Positions 25,785 through 34,474 are shown, numbered from the stretch's first letter. The stretch: 64,000 nt of DNA from Chryseobacterium sp. T16E-39 (GCF_002216065.1 NZ_CP022282.1:1116001-1180000); one strand, 5' to 3'. Numbers and translations are program-made. Notes: a model not told the origin generated them from the letters alone.

Positions 25785-25808
25785 AGCCCTAAAATAAATC
25801 TTAGGGCT
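25785..25808 (-). terminator. Terminator of barrel gene 25833-26489
   Basis: AGCCCTAA/TTAGGGCT 8-bp perfect stem, 8-base loop, followed by T10 on the minus strand. Confidence 0.82.
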
Positions 25809-25832
25809 CTTGTCTTATAAATGCTTTGTTAA

Positions 25833-26489
25833 TTACTTAGCAAAAACATACTTAACTCCGAAAGTTACTGAAGATAAATTCAATCCGAAGTTATAATTGT
25901 TTGTAGCATCACCATCTTTCGGCTTATAATTGCTGTAACCAAACTCTCCGATTGTAGCTTCGATAGACCAGTTTTTGTTTAAGAAATAATCTAAACCTGG
26001 TTTCACAGTAACACCGATTTTAGTGTATTTAGCTTCAGTAGAAGTTGAGTTTGAAACTGTAGTAGTACCGTTAGTAGTTACTGAATTGTTTTCAGTTTCA
26101 GTTTTTCCAAATTGCATTGGCACTGCTAATTGTCCGAAAATATATAATTTATCACCTAAAGTCCAATATTTTCTTACGAAAGGAGCAACAACAAAAGCTG
26201 GTTTTTTAACGATACTCTCTGTTACATTTGTAGCACCTGGTAATGCCAAAGTAGTTGTTTGAGTAGTTTTTTCAGTCTGGTATCCAACTCCAACTCCAAC
26301 TGCCAAGTTTGTTCCTACGAAATATCCAACTGTAGGTAATACGTTGAAGTTTTCTTTTTTGTAGTTACCATTGTCGCTTTCTTCTTGAGAATAACCAACA
26401 GATCCTGATAAATATGCAGTTCCTTTTGCAATCTGAGCATTAGATAAACCGAAAAGTGCAATAGCACTCGCTAATAATAATTTTTTCAT
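25833..26489 (-). CDS. Outer-membrane beta-barrel protein
   Basis: 218 residues. Signal peptide MKKLLLASAIALFGLSNAQ followed by barrel strands (GTAYLSGSVGYSQEE, VLPTVGYFVGTNLAVGVGVGYQ, VKPGLDYFLNKNWSIEATIG) and C-terminal LSSVTFGVKYVFAK ending in aromatic-Ala-Lys. A long polar loop around residues 125-145 is rich in Thr, Asn and Ser. Same length as the gene downstream but not closely similar in sequence. Promoter box at 26518-26525. Confidence 0.85.
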   Translation of the reverse strand: MKKLLLASAIALFGLSNAQIAKGTAYLSGSVGYSQEESDNGNYKKENFNVLPTVGYFVGTNLAVGVGVGYQTEKTTQTTTLALPGATNVTESIVKKPAFVVAPFVRKYWTLGDKLYIFGQLAVPMQFGKTETENNSVTTNGTTTVSNSTSTEAKYTKIGVTVKPGLDYFLNKNWSIEATIGEFGYSNYKPKDGDATNNYNFGLNLSSVTFGVKYVFAK

Positions 26490-26517
26490 TTTAAAAAATT
26501 TTAATACTTTCTTAGAG

Positions 26518-26525
26518 CAAATGTA
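26518..26525 (-). promoter_or_regulatory. Promoter -7 box of barrel gene 25833-26489
   Basis: TACATTTG on the minus strand, predicted leader about 25 nt. Confidence 0.55.
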
Positions 26526-26651
26526 CAGTGGCCTAAGCGAATATTAAAATTTGTTAATGTGATTAATATCATCCTAAAATACTCGGTTTTTCGAAGAAAA
26601 AAATGCACTTATAATAAAGTGTTAATTTTTTCACAACTTTTTGAATAAAAA

Positions 26652-26675
26652 AACTCCAATTATTCAATCGGAGTT
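26652..26675 (-). terminator. Terminator of barrel gene 26702-27199
   Basis: AACTCC/GGAGTT stem extended to ten pairs with one G-U, followed by T7 on the minus strand. Confidence 0.8.
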
Positions 26676-26701
26676 CTTAAAATCTAGTATTTTTAATAAT
26701 T

Positions 26702-27199
26702 TTATCTTAGATAAAAATTGTACCCAATGTTTACAGCACCTACCGTTAAGGTTTCTCTATACCATCCAAAATCTCTTCTGTTACTTATACTTTGATATCC
26801 TATATACAGTTCTCCTTTAGACATTTGATATCCAAATTTAGGCTGTGCGTAAAAACCTCCATCTACACCGTCTTTTACAGAAATAGCATATCCAAGGTCC
26901 AATCCCACAAAAATAGGAGCACCTGAAAACTTATACTTTCCTGAAACAGCTACAGGAATAAATCCAAAATCATCAAAGTTATCTTTTCCAAAGAAATGAG
27001 AATATCCGGAAGCAACCCCTAAATCAAGACCTTTTGTAATATTCCACATATAAGCAGCATCTACACCTAAAGTAAATGATGAAACATCGCTGGCATCAGC
27101 AACAGGAATTCCAATGTGTCCACCTAGTTTAAAACCTTCTTGTGCACTTACTGCACTACCTAAAAGCGCAAATGCGCCCAATACTAATAGTTTTTTCAT
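26702..27199 (-). CDS. Small outer-membrane beta-barrel protein
   Basis: 165 residues. Signal peptide MKKLLVLGAFALLGSAVSAQ, then eight-strand-like pattern (FKLGGHIGIPVAD, FTLGVDAAYMWNI, LDLGVASGYSHFF, FVGLDLGYAISV, GAVNIGYNFYLR). Shorter than its neighbours and possibly an eight-stranded OmpX-like barrel. It has its own promoter (27224-27252) and terminator. Function unknown. Confidence 0.82.
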   Translation of the reverse strand: MKKLLVLGAFALLGSAVSAQEGFKLGGHIGIPVADASDVSSFTLGVDAAYMWNITKGLDLGVASGYSHFFGKDNFDDFGFIPVAVSGKYKFSGAPIFVGLDLGYAISVKDGVDGGFYAQPKFGYQMSKGELYIGYQSISNRRDFGWYRETLTVGAVNIGYNFYLR

Positions 27200-27223
27200 T
27201 TTTTAATAGTTTTGATTAATTCA

Positions 27224-27252
27224 CAAAATTAACATTTATTTTTCATTTCAAA
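27224..27252 (-). promoter_or_regulatory. Promoter of barrel gene 26702-27199
   Basis: TTTG at 27252-27249 and TAATTTTG at 27231-27224, spacing 17 nt; leader about 21 nt. Confidence 0.6.
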
Positions 27253-27274
27253 ACCCGTTAAAACCCGGATAAAA

Positions 27275-27301
27275 AAAACCACCTACGAAGTAAGTGGTTT
27301 T
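27275..27301 (-). terminator. Terminator of phoH
   Basis: AAACCAC/GTGGTTT stem with inner TTAC/GTAG pairing and a 3-base loop, T-run on the minus strand, about 48 nt past the stop. Confidence 0.8.
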
Positions 27302-27348
27302 ATATTATATTATTGAGTACATTTTTAGCTCAATTAAGATGATTAAAA

Positions 27349-28308
27349 TTAATCGTTTCGCAATCTTTTTTCTTCATCATTATAAGCAAGGATAATTTTT
27401 CTAACGACCGGGTGTCTTACAACATCTTCTTCTGTGAGATGCACAAACCCGATTTCGTTGACACCATGTAAAATTCTCATCGCTTCTTTTAGTCCAGATT
27501 GCTGATTTCTTGGTAAATCAATCTGAGTAGGATCTCCTGTAATGATAAATTTAGCATTCATCCCCATTCTGGTGAGAAACATTTTCATCTGAGCATGCGT
27601 GGTATTCTGAGCTTCATCTAAAATAACGAAAGCATCATCCAGAGTTCTACCTCTCATAAAAGCCAATGGAGCCACTTCAATAACCTTTTTCTCCATGAAG
27701 CCTTCCAGCTTTTCATGTGGAATCATATCCCGTAAGGCGTCATATAAAGGCTGCAAATAAGGATCAAGCTTTTCTTTAAGATCTCCCGGTAAAAACCCTA
27801 AACTCTCTCCTGCTTCTACTGCAGGTCTTGTAAGGATAATTCTTTTAACCTCTTTATCCCTTAAGGCTCTTGCCGCTAAAGCTACACTAGTATAAGTTTT
27901 ACCTGTACCTGCAGGTCCTATGGCAAAAACCATATCTTTTTTCTCTGTTTCTTTTACCAGCCTTTTAAGATTAGTTGTTTTAGCCTTTATAATTTTACCG
28001 TTTACCCCTTTTACGATAATATCCTGATCAAAGATCAAATGTTTTTCATTTTCATCTTTAATATTGAGGATATTTTCAACATCCTTAAGGTCGATATAAT
28101 TGTTTTTTGAAATAAATTTTACAATATCATCAAGTCTTTGTCTAAATATATCTAAAGCTTCCTGATTTCCTTTTGCTAAAATAGAATGATCTCTACCAGT
28201 AATTTTAAGGGTCGGAAAGCTTGATTTTAATAAATTGAAATATTGGTTATTAACTCCATAGAAGATTTTCACATCGATATCTTCCAAATCATATGTTAAT
28301 TCAAACAT
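27349..28308 (-). CDS. PhoH-like P-loop ATPase
   Basis: 319 residues. An N-terminal KH-like region (about 1-110, ILAKGNQEALDIFRQRL) precedes the PhoH domain with Walker A GPAGTGKTYTS near 132, EAGESLGFLPGDLKEKLDPY near 167, and Walker B FVILDEAQNTT near 228, plus ITGDPTQIDLPRNQQSGL near 256. This matches PhoL/YbeZ, implicated in RNA or ribosome maturation with YbeY, although no ybeY lies beside it here. It is transcribed alone from a TAAGTTTG promoter. Confidence 0.9.
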   Translation of the reverse strand: MFELTYDLEDIDVKIFYGVNNQYFNLLKSSFPTLKITGRDHSILAKGNQEALDIFRQRLDDIVKFISKNNYIDLKDVENILNIKDENEKHLIFDQDIIVKGVNGKIIKAKTTNLKRLVKETEKKDMVFAIGPAGTGKTYTSVALAARALRDKEVKRIILTRPAVEAGESLGFLPGDLKEKLDPYLQPLYDALRDMIPHEKLEGFMEKKVIEVAPLAFMRGRTLDDAFVILDEAQNTTHAQMKMFLTRMGMNAKFIITGDPTQIDLPRNQQSGLKEAMRILHGVNEIGFVHLTEEDVVRHPVVRKIILAYNDEEKRLRND

Positions 28309-28349
28309 GTAAGCATTTTTTTATTAGTTCTAAATTTAGAGTTTTTTTT

Positions 28350-28378
28350 CAAACTTATATTAATTTTGTTATCCACAA
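28350..28378 (-). promoter_or_regulatory. Promoter of phoH
   Basis: TAAGTTTG at 28357-28350 and TTG at 28378-28376, spacing 18 nt; leader about 38 nt. Confidence 0.62.
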
Positions 28379-28650
28379 GCTTAATTTATCCACCTTACAG
28401 CACAAATACCTATCCTTTAATTATATAAAATACTATTTTACATAGAATTGCATGCAAACAAGCATTTGATTCAGCCTATCATTTACATTTAGTCATGAGA
28501 AAGAAACAACTTTTCACATTCTTCACAAACTTCCGTTAATTTAGAGAAAGGTATTTTATTAGATTATAGATCGAGAGTCATATCACCTTACAGCTTGTAT
28601 TTTTATTATTTTTTATGAGTTATAACCACACAATTTTCCTTTATTTTAAA

Positions 28651-28658
28651 TAAATTTG
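28651..28658 (+). promoter_or_regulatory. Promoter -7 box of the SAM-hydrolase gene
   Basis: TAAATTTG, predicted leader about 27 nt to the ATG at 28689. Confidence 0.58.
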
Positions 28659-28688
28659 CAAGACTAGTATTATTCCACAACTACAAAA

Positions 28689-29516
28689 ATGTCAATTATT
28701 ACGCTTACTTCGGATTTCGGAAATTTAGATTACAGGGTCTCAGCTGTGAAGGGCAAGATTCTTTCATTAAATCCTGAGGTCAATATAATTGATATTACTC
28801 ACGAGATTCAGGCATACAACCTTATACAAACTTCGTATATCGTAAGAAATGCTTATAAACATTTTCCAAAAGGAAGTATTCATATTATATCCGTGGACAG
28901 CTTTTATCATAAATCCAGAAGAAATATCCTGTACAAAGCTGATGGATCCTATTTTTTAGCTGCAGATAATGGTTTATTAAGTCTTGTCTTTTTTGACATT
29001 AAACCTGAGGCTATATATGAGATCACTTTAAATAACAGATTTGATGATGTTATCAATTTCACTTCAACAGATATTTTCGTTCCGGCAGCTGTACATCTAG
29101 CAAATGGAGGATTACCTGAGGTAATTGGCAGAAAAATAAAAAATGCCAAAGAGCTTTTATTCCCAAAACCTGTTTATAATGAAGCTGAAAAGATGATCAT
29201 TGGTGAGGTAATGTATATTGATAATTTCGGAAATATAATATCAAATATCAATAAAGATTTCTTTGAAGCGGCAGGCAAGGGACACGAAAATTTCACTATA
29301 AAATTCAGGAACTTAAGTCTGTCAAAAATATTCTCCAGTCATACAGAAGTTGTTTCAGAATGGAACAGGGAAACTGAATTTCACGGACAGTCCGCGGCTA
29401 TCTTTAATGACAGTCAGTTTTTGGAGCTTACGATTTACAAGGGAAGTAAAAAAAATGGTGCCAGAAGTTTGTTTGGACTGAATGTAGGAGGGAATATTTA
29501 TATAGAATTTCTGTAA
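28689..29516 (+). CDS. SAM hydroxide adenosyltransferase (DUF62 / SAM hydrolase family)
   Basis: 275 residues. Family members split S-adenosylmethionine with water to adenosine and methionine; rare relatives use chloride or fluoride. MSIITLTSDFGNLDYRVSAVKG is the conserved N-terminus and FLAADNGLLSLVF near 96 the central motif. The water-activating triad appears intact: Asp in ISVDSFYHKSRR, Arg seven residues later, and His in VPAAVHLANGG. The usual VDPGVG loop is replaced by VDSFYH, as in many Bacteroidota homologues, and the long chlorinase loop is absent, so hydrolysis is more likely than halogenation. Confidence 0.88.
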   Translation: MSIITLTSDFGNLDYRVSAVKGKILSLNPEVNIIDITHEIQAYNLIQTSYIVRNAYKHFPKGSIHIISVDSFYHKSRRNILYKADGSYFLAADNGLLSLVFFDIKPEAIYEITLNNRFDDVINFTSTDIFVPAAVHLANGGLPEVIGRKIKNAKELLFPKPVYNEAEKMIIGEVMYIDNFGNIISNINKDFFEAAGKGHENFTIKFRNLSLSKIFSSHTEVVSEWNRETEFHGQSAAIFNDSQFLELTIYKGSKKNGARSLFGLNVGGNIYIEFL

Positions 29517-29551
29517 AATTATATATTCCGTAAAAAAACCGATTTTTTTTA

Positions 29552-29559
29552 TATATTTG
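29552..29559 (+). promoter_or_regulatory. Promoter -7 box of the E2 acyltransferase gene
   Basis: TATATTTG, predicted leader about 17 nt. Confidence 0.6.
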
Positions 29560-29579
29560 TCAAAATCTAAAAAATAAAA

Positions 29580-30890
29580 ATGGCAGAGTACAAATTATTG
29601 CTTCCTTCCATGGGAGAAGGTGTTATGGAAGCTACAATTATCACTTGGTTATTCAATGAGGGTGATCAGGTGAAGGAGGATGATTCCGTAGTAGAAATTG
29701 CAACAGATAAGGTTGATTCAGACGTTCCCACACCAGTTTCGGGAAAAATTGTGAAAATCTTAAAGCAAAAGGATGAAGTTGCGAAAGTTGGTGAAGCCAT
29801 TGCTATTTTAGAAATTGAAGGAGAAGGCGGAAATACGACTACTGAAGATGCTAAAACAGAAGCTCCGGCTTCTACTCCAGACACTGAAGTCTTAAAAACG
29901 ATTGAAGAACCATTAAAAACGGGGAATTCTACCGTTGAATTTTCAGGAGATTTATACTTATCCCCTCTTGTAAAATCAATTGCCCAACAAGAAAACATTT
30001 CTGAATCTGAGCTAAAGACCATTAAAGGAAGTGGTTTAGAAGGAAGAATTACTAAAGAAGATATTTTAGCATATGTAAACAACAGAGGCAATCAGCCTCA
30101 GGCTGTACCAGCTCAGCAAGTTGTTTCAGCTCCACAACCCGTAGCAACAACCCCTGTTGTTACTCCTGTATCAGTTGCAGCAGGTGACGAGATCATTCCA
30201 ATGGATAGAATGAGAAAGATCATCGCTGAAAACATGGTAAAAGCAAAACACATTGCACCACATGTTACTTCTTTCATTGAAACAGACGTTACGAACGTAG
30301 TAAAATGGAGAAATAAACATAAAGATCTGTTCGAAAAAAGAGAAGGTGAAAAACTTACCTTCATGCCAATTTTCGTAAAAGCAATTGTAAAAGCAATCCA
30401 GGACTATCCAATGATTAACGTTTCTGTAAATGGTGATAACATCATTAAAAAGAAAAACATCAACATTGGTATGGCAACAGCTCTTCCTGATGGAAACCTG
30501 ATTGTTCCTGTTATTAAAAATGCAGACCAGCTTTCTCTTTCAGGCTTAGCAAAAGCAATCAATGATTTAGCTTTCAGAGCAAGAAATAAGAAATTAAGAC
30601 CAGAAGATACACAAGGGGCTACTTATACTATTTCTAATGTAGGAAGCTTTGGAAACTTGATGGGAACTCCTATTATTCCTCAGCCTCAGGTTGCTATTTT
30701 GGCGATCGGAGCTATTGTAAAAAAACCTGCTGTATTGGAAACTAAAGATGGTGATGTTATTGCAATCCGTCAGTTAATGTTTATGTCTCACTCTTATGAT
30801 CACAGAGTAGTAGATGGCTCATTAGGAGGAATGTTCCTGAAGCACGTTCATGATTACCTTCAAAACTGGGATCTGAATACAGAAATATAA
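29580..30890 (+). CDS. Dihydrolipoamide acyltransferase (E2), branched-chain/2-oxoacid type
   Basis: 436 residues. An N-terminal lipoyl domain has the modified Lys in EIATDKVDSDVPTP near residue 43. A Pro/Thr/Glu-rich linker follows, then an E1/E3-binding domain (LSPLVKSIAQQENI... GLEGRITKEDILAYV near 127-166), a second linker and the catalytic domain ending in SHSYDHRVVDG with its active-site His near 409. It shows the branched-chain oxoacid dehydrogenase style (PSMGEGVMEATI) and is distinct from the sucB product in this window. E1 and E3 are not adjacent. Monocistronic, with its own promoter and terminator. Confidence 0.9.
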   Translation: MAEYKLLLPSMGEGVMEATIITWLFNEGDQVKEDDSVVEIATDKVDSDVPTPVSGKIVKILKQKDEVAKVGEAIAILEIEGEGGNTTTEDAKTEAPASTPDTEVLKTIEEPLKTGNSTVEFSGDLYLSPLVKSIAQQENISESELKTIKGSGLEGRITKEDILAYVNNRGNQPQAVPAQQVVSAPQPVATTPVVTPVSVAAGDEIIPMDRMRKIIAENMVKAKHIAPHVTSFIETDVTNVVKWRNKHKDLFEKREGEKLTFMPIFVKAIVKAIQDYPMINVSVNGDNIIKKKNINIGMATALPDGNLIVPVIKNADQLSLSGLAKAINDLAFRARNKKLRPEDTQGATYTISNVGSFGNLMGTPIIPQPQVAILAIGAIVKKPAVLETKDGDVIAIRQLMFMSHSYDHRVVDGSLGGMFLKHVHDYLQNWDLNTEI

Positions 30891-30924
30891 TTATTGATTA
30901 GTTCTAATAATTGATCATACATAT

Positions 30925-30948
30925 AAACCTTCGATTTATCGGAGGTTT
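30925..30948 (+). terminator. Terminator of the E2 gene
   Basis: AAACCTTCGA/TCGGAGGTTT stem (one T-G pair) around TTTA, followed by T7. Confidence 0.85.
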
Positions 30949-30978
30949 TTTTATATCAATTAATTAAAAATTTATGCT

Positions 30979-31275
30979 TTAATTTTTAGCCCCTGATAAT
31001 GAGATAACCCAAAATGCAAAAATTCCATAGACCATCAGAAAAATCAAAATGCAAAAGAAAAAGACAATAAGAAATATTCTGGTAATTTTTCGTTTTGAAA
31101 AAACAGTTCCCAAAAGGATTATAAACAGATTTAATGCAAGGACATAATGGTAGGTATCAAAAAACTCATTAGTCAGAAATCCATTCATTATTAAAAATAG
31201 GAGGTGAGAAATTACAAAAAAAGAACAAACAAAAATTGCAGGTAGATTCGGATTTTTTTTAAAAATTTCAAGCAT
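30979..31275 (-). CDS. Small three-helix membrane protein, unknown function
   Basis: 98 residues with hydrophobic segments at about 13-32, 43-58 and 66-92. No motif was recognised. A TAAATTTG box at 31320-31313 on the minus strand would give a leader of about 34 nt, which supports it as a real gene. It stands between a convergent E2 gene and a divergent ClC gene. Confidence 0.62.
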   Translation of the reverse strand: MLEIFKKNPNLPAIFVCSFFVISHLLFLIMNGFLTNEFFDTYHYVLALNLFIILLGTVFSKRKITRIFLIVFFFCILIFLMVYGIFAFWVISLSGAKN

Positions 31276-31490
31276 ATCTTTATTTATTATTTAAAAAATT
31301 TGGCACTAAATACAAATTTATATAAATCATTTATGTAATCCCTGATTTGTTGGAAGTTAAATTAAATAGTATTAATTTTAAAACAAACTTTATATGATGA
31401 AATTAAATGTTATAAAACCACCTCCCACTTTATCTTTTATCAAAATCAAAGCTTTACAGAAACTATACAAATTTCACATTCCCGGATAAA

Positions 31491-32846
31491 ATGCGTAAAG
31501 TTTTTATTTATATTCGAACAGGCCTCAAAAAATCTTTTGACAACATCCGCAATGAACAGCTGAAAAACAATTTGCTTCAGGCTATTCCTTTTTGGGTAGG
31601 CTCGGTGATTACAGGCTTTTTTGCAGTTCTCTATGCGAAAATTTTTGCATGGGGCGAAGGCCTTCTAAACATCATTTTTAATTGGCATTCATGGATGATC
31701 TTCATTATTGCCCCTATTGGTTTTGTGCTTTCCTGGTGGTTGGTAAAAGAATTTGCCCCCAATGCTAAAGGAAGTGGAATACCCCAGGTAATGGCTGCTG
31801 TAGAACTGGCTAACCCTAAAGAACACAGAAAAATCAGGAGTCTTTTAAGCATTAAAATTATATTCTTTAAAATTATATCCTCTGTGATACTGGTTATTGG
31901 AGGAGGTGCAGTTGGTCGCGAAGGTCCCACTATTCAGATAGCGGGTTCGATATTTAGAAAAGTTAATGAATATCTTCCCGAATGGTGGCCTAAAATATCT
32001 AAAAAGAATATGATCATGACAGGTGCCGCAGCTGGGCTTGCTGCTGCTTTTAATACCCCACTTGGAGGTATTGTTTTTGCGGTGGAGGAATTATCAAAGA
32101 CACATATTAATTATTTTAAAACAGCTCTCTTTACTGCTGTTATCATTGCCGGATTAACCGCTCAGACCTTGGCAGGTTCCTATTTATATTTAGGCTATCC
32201 TAAAACACATGATGTTTCTTTAATGGTTATGCTCCCTATCATTCTTGTAGCAGCTGTTTCCGGAATCCTTGCAAGTCAGCTTTCTGTCCTGATGCTTAAA
32301 ATGAATGGATGGAAAAAGAAAAATCTTAAAACAGACAGAGCCAATGTATTATTCCTGGTCGTTTGCGCACTTATTATTGCCTCAATTGCTTACTTTATTA
32401 ACAGAGAAATTTTAGGTTCGGGAAAAGAAATCATGGAACGGGTGCTTTTTACGAAAGATAAACACGAAGATTGGTATGTTCCTATTTTAAGAATGCTGGG
32501 TCCTGCCCTATCTTTTACTTCTGGTGGTGCCGGAGGAATATTTGCTCCTGCTCTTTCGGCTGGTGCAAGTATAGGATCGGTAATTTCAGGAGTAATCCAT
32601 TTGACCCAAAACGAAACGAATGTTGTTATTTTGGCAGGAATGGTTGCCTTTCTTACCGGAATCACCAGGGCTCCTTTTACCTCTGCCATTATCGTTCTTG
32701 AGATGACAGACAGGCATTCTCTGATCTTTCATTTAATGCTGGCCGGCATGATGTCTTCAATTGCTTCAATTTTAGTAAGCCGACATTCACTTTATGATGT
32801 GATCAAAATGAATTTTCTCAAAGAAATAAGGAGTGAGAAAGAATAA
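31491..32846 (+). CDS. ClC-family chloride transporter
   Basis: 451 residues, about 16 membrane-embedded helices. The three anion-selectivity motifs are visible: GSGIPQ near 90, GREGP near 143 and GGIFAPALSAG near 346. The gating Glu is the E of GREGP, and a second Glu in FAVEELSKTH occupies the internal proton-site position, so a Cl-/H+ exchanger is likelier than a channel. There is no C-terminal CBS pair. It is followed by a repeat-containing spacer before rpsF. Confidence 0.93.
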   Translation: MRKVFIYIRTGLKKSFDNIRNEQLKNNLLQAIPFWVGSVITGFFAVLYAKIFAWGEGLLNIIFNWHSWMIFIIAPIGFVLSWWLVKEFAPNAKGSGIPQVMAAVELANPKEHRKIRSLLSIKIIFFKIISSVILVIGGGAVGREGPTIQIAGSIFRKVNEYLPEWWPKISKKNMIMTGAAAGLAAAFNTPLGGIVFAVEELSKTHINYFKTALFTAVIIAGLTAQTLAGSYLYLGYPKTHDVSLMVMLPIILVAAVSGILASQLSVLMLKMNGWKKKNLKTDRANVLFLVVCALIIASIAYFINREILGSGKEIMERVLFTKDKHEDWYVPILRMLGPALSFTSGGAGGIFAPALSAGASIGSVISGVIHLTQNETNVVILAGMVAFLTGITRAPFTSAIIVLEMTDRHSLIFHLMLAGMMSSIASILVSRHSLYDVIKMNFLKEIRSEKE

Positions 32847-32993
32847 GAGATGAGTTTTAGAGTTACGGGAGACGAGGTTCGAGGTTTTTAGATTAGGGGG
32901 CCGGAATCCGAGTAACAAGCTTAAAAATCAGATCAAAAAATAACAATTGGAGCTACAACTTCAAACCCGAACCTCGTATCTCGCATCTTATAA
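32847..32993. repeat. Imperfect inverted repeat spacer between the ClC gene and rpsF
   Basis: Left arm about 32847-32892 contains GAGACGAGGTTCGAGG; the right arm about 32955-32993 contains AACCTCGTATCTCGCATC, whose complement closely matches. The middle is AT-rich. The word ACCTCGTATC recurs in the spacer at 38029-38038. Confidence 0.65.
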
Positions 32994-33050
32994 CAAACTT
33001 CCATTACAAACAAATCTCCATCAACTATTGCATACTTAAAATACTTTCAC

Positions 33051-33058
33051 TACTTTTG
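33051..33058 (+). promoter_or_regulatory. Promoter -7 box of rpsF-rpsR
   Basis: TACTTTTG with an ATTG 21 nt upstream (33026-33029); leader about 31 nt. Confidence 0.65.
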
Positions 33059-33092
33059 CACCTCGAAATAATTAATAAATTCATTTAACATT

Positions 33093-33434
33093 ATGAACAA
33101 TTACGAAACTGTTTTCATTTTAACTCCCGTTCTATCTGACGCACAGGTGGAGGAAGCAGTAAAAAAATTTGAAACTCTTTTAAAAGAGAAAAACTGCGAA
33201 ATCGTTGCTAAAGAGAACTGGGGATTAAAAAAATTAGCTTATCCGATCCAATTGAAAAAGAACGGATTCTACACTTTAATCGAGTTTAAAGGAGAGGGTA
33301 CTATCGTTGCTGATTTAGAATTAGCTTTCAAACGTGACGAAAGAGTAATTCGTTACCTTACTACAAAACTTGATAAGCATGCTATTGACTATGCTATTAC
33401 AAGAAGAACTAAAGTAAAAGTAGCTAAAGCTTAA
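33093..33434 (+). CDS. rpsF: 30S ribosomal protein S6
   Basis: 113 residues, ferredoxin-like S6. [14 protein letters not shown] at the start and [22 protein letters not shown] near 78-99 are diagnostic. It pairs with S18 on the 30S platform, matching the adjacent rpsR. Length is normal and the basic C-terminus ([10 protein letters not shown]) is intact. Confidence 0.98.
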   Translation: MNNYETVFILTPVLSDAQVEEAVKKFETLLKEKNCEIVAKENWGLKKLAYPIQLKKNGFYTLIEFKGEGTIVADLELAFKRDERVIRYLTTKLDKHAIDYAITRRTKVKVAKA

Positions 33435-33464
33435 TTATTAACCCATTATTAAAAAAGACAAGAC

Positions 33465-33767
33465 ATGGCAATAGATGAAATGGCTAAACAAGCCTCAGCT
33501 GGAGGAGAATCAGAAGTAAAATTCCTTACTCCACTTGATATCAACACAAAATCTGAAAAGAAATATTGTAGATTCAAAAAATTCGGAATTAAGCATGTAG
33601 ATTATAAAGATGCTGATTTCTTATTACAGTTCGTAAACGAGCAAGGTAAAATTTTACCTAGAAGATACACTGGAACTTCTTTAAAATACCAAAGAAAAGT
33701 TTCTGCTGCTATCAAAAGAGCAAGACACCTTGCTTTAATGCCTTACGTAGCTGACTTATTAAAATAA
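33465..33767 (+). CDS. rpsR: 30S ribosomal protein S18
   Basis: 100 residues, with the S18 core [21 protein letters not shown] near 32-52 and [34 protein letters not shown] near 61-94. It binds S6 and 16S rRNA. It lies 30 nt after rpsF in the same operon and ends just before a strong hairpin. Confidence 0.98.
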   Translation: MAIDEMAKQASAGGESEVKFLTPLDINTKSEKKYCRFKKFGIKHVDYKDADFLLQFVNEQGKILPRRYTGTSLKYQRKVSAAIKRARHLALMPYVADLLK

Positions 33768-33786
33768 GACTTACAAAAAATAAATA

Positions 33787-33812
33787 AAAGAAGAAGGCGA
33801 GCCTTCTTCTTT
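33787..33812 (+). terminator. Strong hairpin between rpsR and rplI
   Basis: AAAGAAGAAGGC/GCCTTCTTCTTT 12-bp perfect stem with a 2-base spacer, 19 nt past the rpsR stop. The T-run after it is short (TTTTG within the arm), so termination may be partial. Confidence 0.75.
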
Positions 33813-33848
33813 TGTTGCTGAATTAATTTATAAATTCTAACGAAGGAA

Positions 33849-33887
33849 AGAGAATCCCGGAAAATAAACTCCGGAGCTCGGAACTCT
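33849..33887. repeat. Short imperfect inverted repeat before rplI
   Basis: AGAGAATCCCGG and CCGGAGCTCGGAACTCT can pair imperfectly around AAAATAAACT. Similar in wording to the other spacer repeats. Confidence 0.45.
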
Positions 33888-33903
33888 AAAACGGACAACA
33901 ACA

Positions 33904-34422
33904 ATGGAAATTATCTTAAAAAAAGACGTAGAAAACTTAGGACTTGAGTTTGACACAGTAAACGTAAAGCCTGGTTATGCTAGAAACTTCTTACTTCCTC
34001 AGGGAATTGCTCTTTTAGCTACTCCAAAAAACAAAGCAGCTTTAGAAGCTACTTTAGAAGCTAGAAAAGAAGAAGAAGCTAAATTAATCGCTACTGCTAA
34101 TGCTGTAGTAGACCAATTAAAGAAAACTAACGTTACTATTCCTGCTAAAGTAGGATCTGGTGATAAATTATTCGGATCTATCAACAATTCTGATCTTTCT
34201 GCAGCTCTTGCTAAAGCTGGTGTTGAAGTAGAAAAGAAATACATCAAAATCCCAGGAAATACAATCAAAAGAACTGGTAAAGTAACTGCTATTATCAGAT
34301 TACACAGAAATGTAGAGTACAACTTCGAATTTGATGTTGTTTCTGATGCTCCTGTAGTAGCTCCAGCTCCTAAAAAAGTAGAAGCTACTAAGCCCGCTGA
34401 AACTGAATCAGAAGAAGCTTAA
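33904..34422 (+). CDS. rplI: 50S ribosomal protein L9
   Basis: 172 residues. The N-terminal domain MEIILKKDVENLGLEFDTVNVKPGYARNFLLPQGIA is the L9 signature, the connecting helix is Ala/Glu-rich, and the C-terminal rRNA-binding domain includes GSGDKLFGSINNSDLSAAL near 86. It extends about 25 residues beyond the E. coli form with an Ala/Pro/Lys/Glu-rich tail. It is separated from rpsR by 136 nt holding a strong hairpin, and its own promoter is not obvious. Confidence 0.97.
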   Translation: MEIILKKDVENLGLEFDTVNVKPGYARNFLLPQGIALLATPKNKAALEATLEARKEEEAKLIATANAVVDQLKKTNVTIPAKVGSGDKLFGSINNSDLSAALAKAGVEVEKKYIKIPGNTIKRTGKVTAIIRLHRNVEYNFEFDVVSDAPVVAPAPKKVEATKPAETESEEA

Positions 34423-34448
34423 GAATAACGAGATTTCTCGAAACATAT

Positions 34449-34474
34449 AAAACCACTTCATCTGAAGTGGTTTT
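34449..34474 (+). terminator. Terminator of rplI
   Basis: AAAACCACTTCA/TGAAGTGGTTTT 12-bp perfect stem with a 2-base spacer and T-run. Confidence 0.9.

Larger units (their letters stand above)
28309..28688. other. Divergent intergenic region of about 380 bases
   Basis: Separates phoH (minus) from the SAM-hydrolase gene (plus). It holds the phoH promoter (28350-28378), the plus-strand box at 28651-28658, and two copies of the 11-mer CACCTTACAGC at 28391-28401 and 28584-28594. No ORF or RNA gene was convincing. Confidence 0.6.

Noticed and set aside
28309..28688. Possible small RNA in the phoH/SAM-hydrolase gap
   Set aside because: No stable extended hairpin or terminator was found.
28689..29516. 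Fluorinase or chlorinase reading for the SAM-hydrolase gene
   Set aside because: The long halogenase loop is missing and the Asp-Arg-His set of SAM hydrolases is present.
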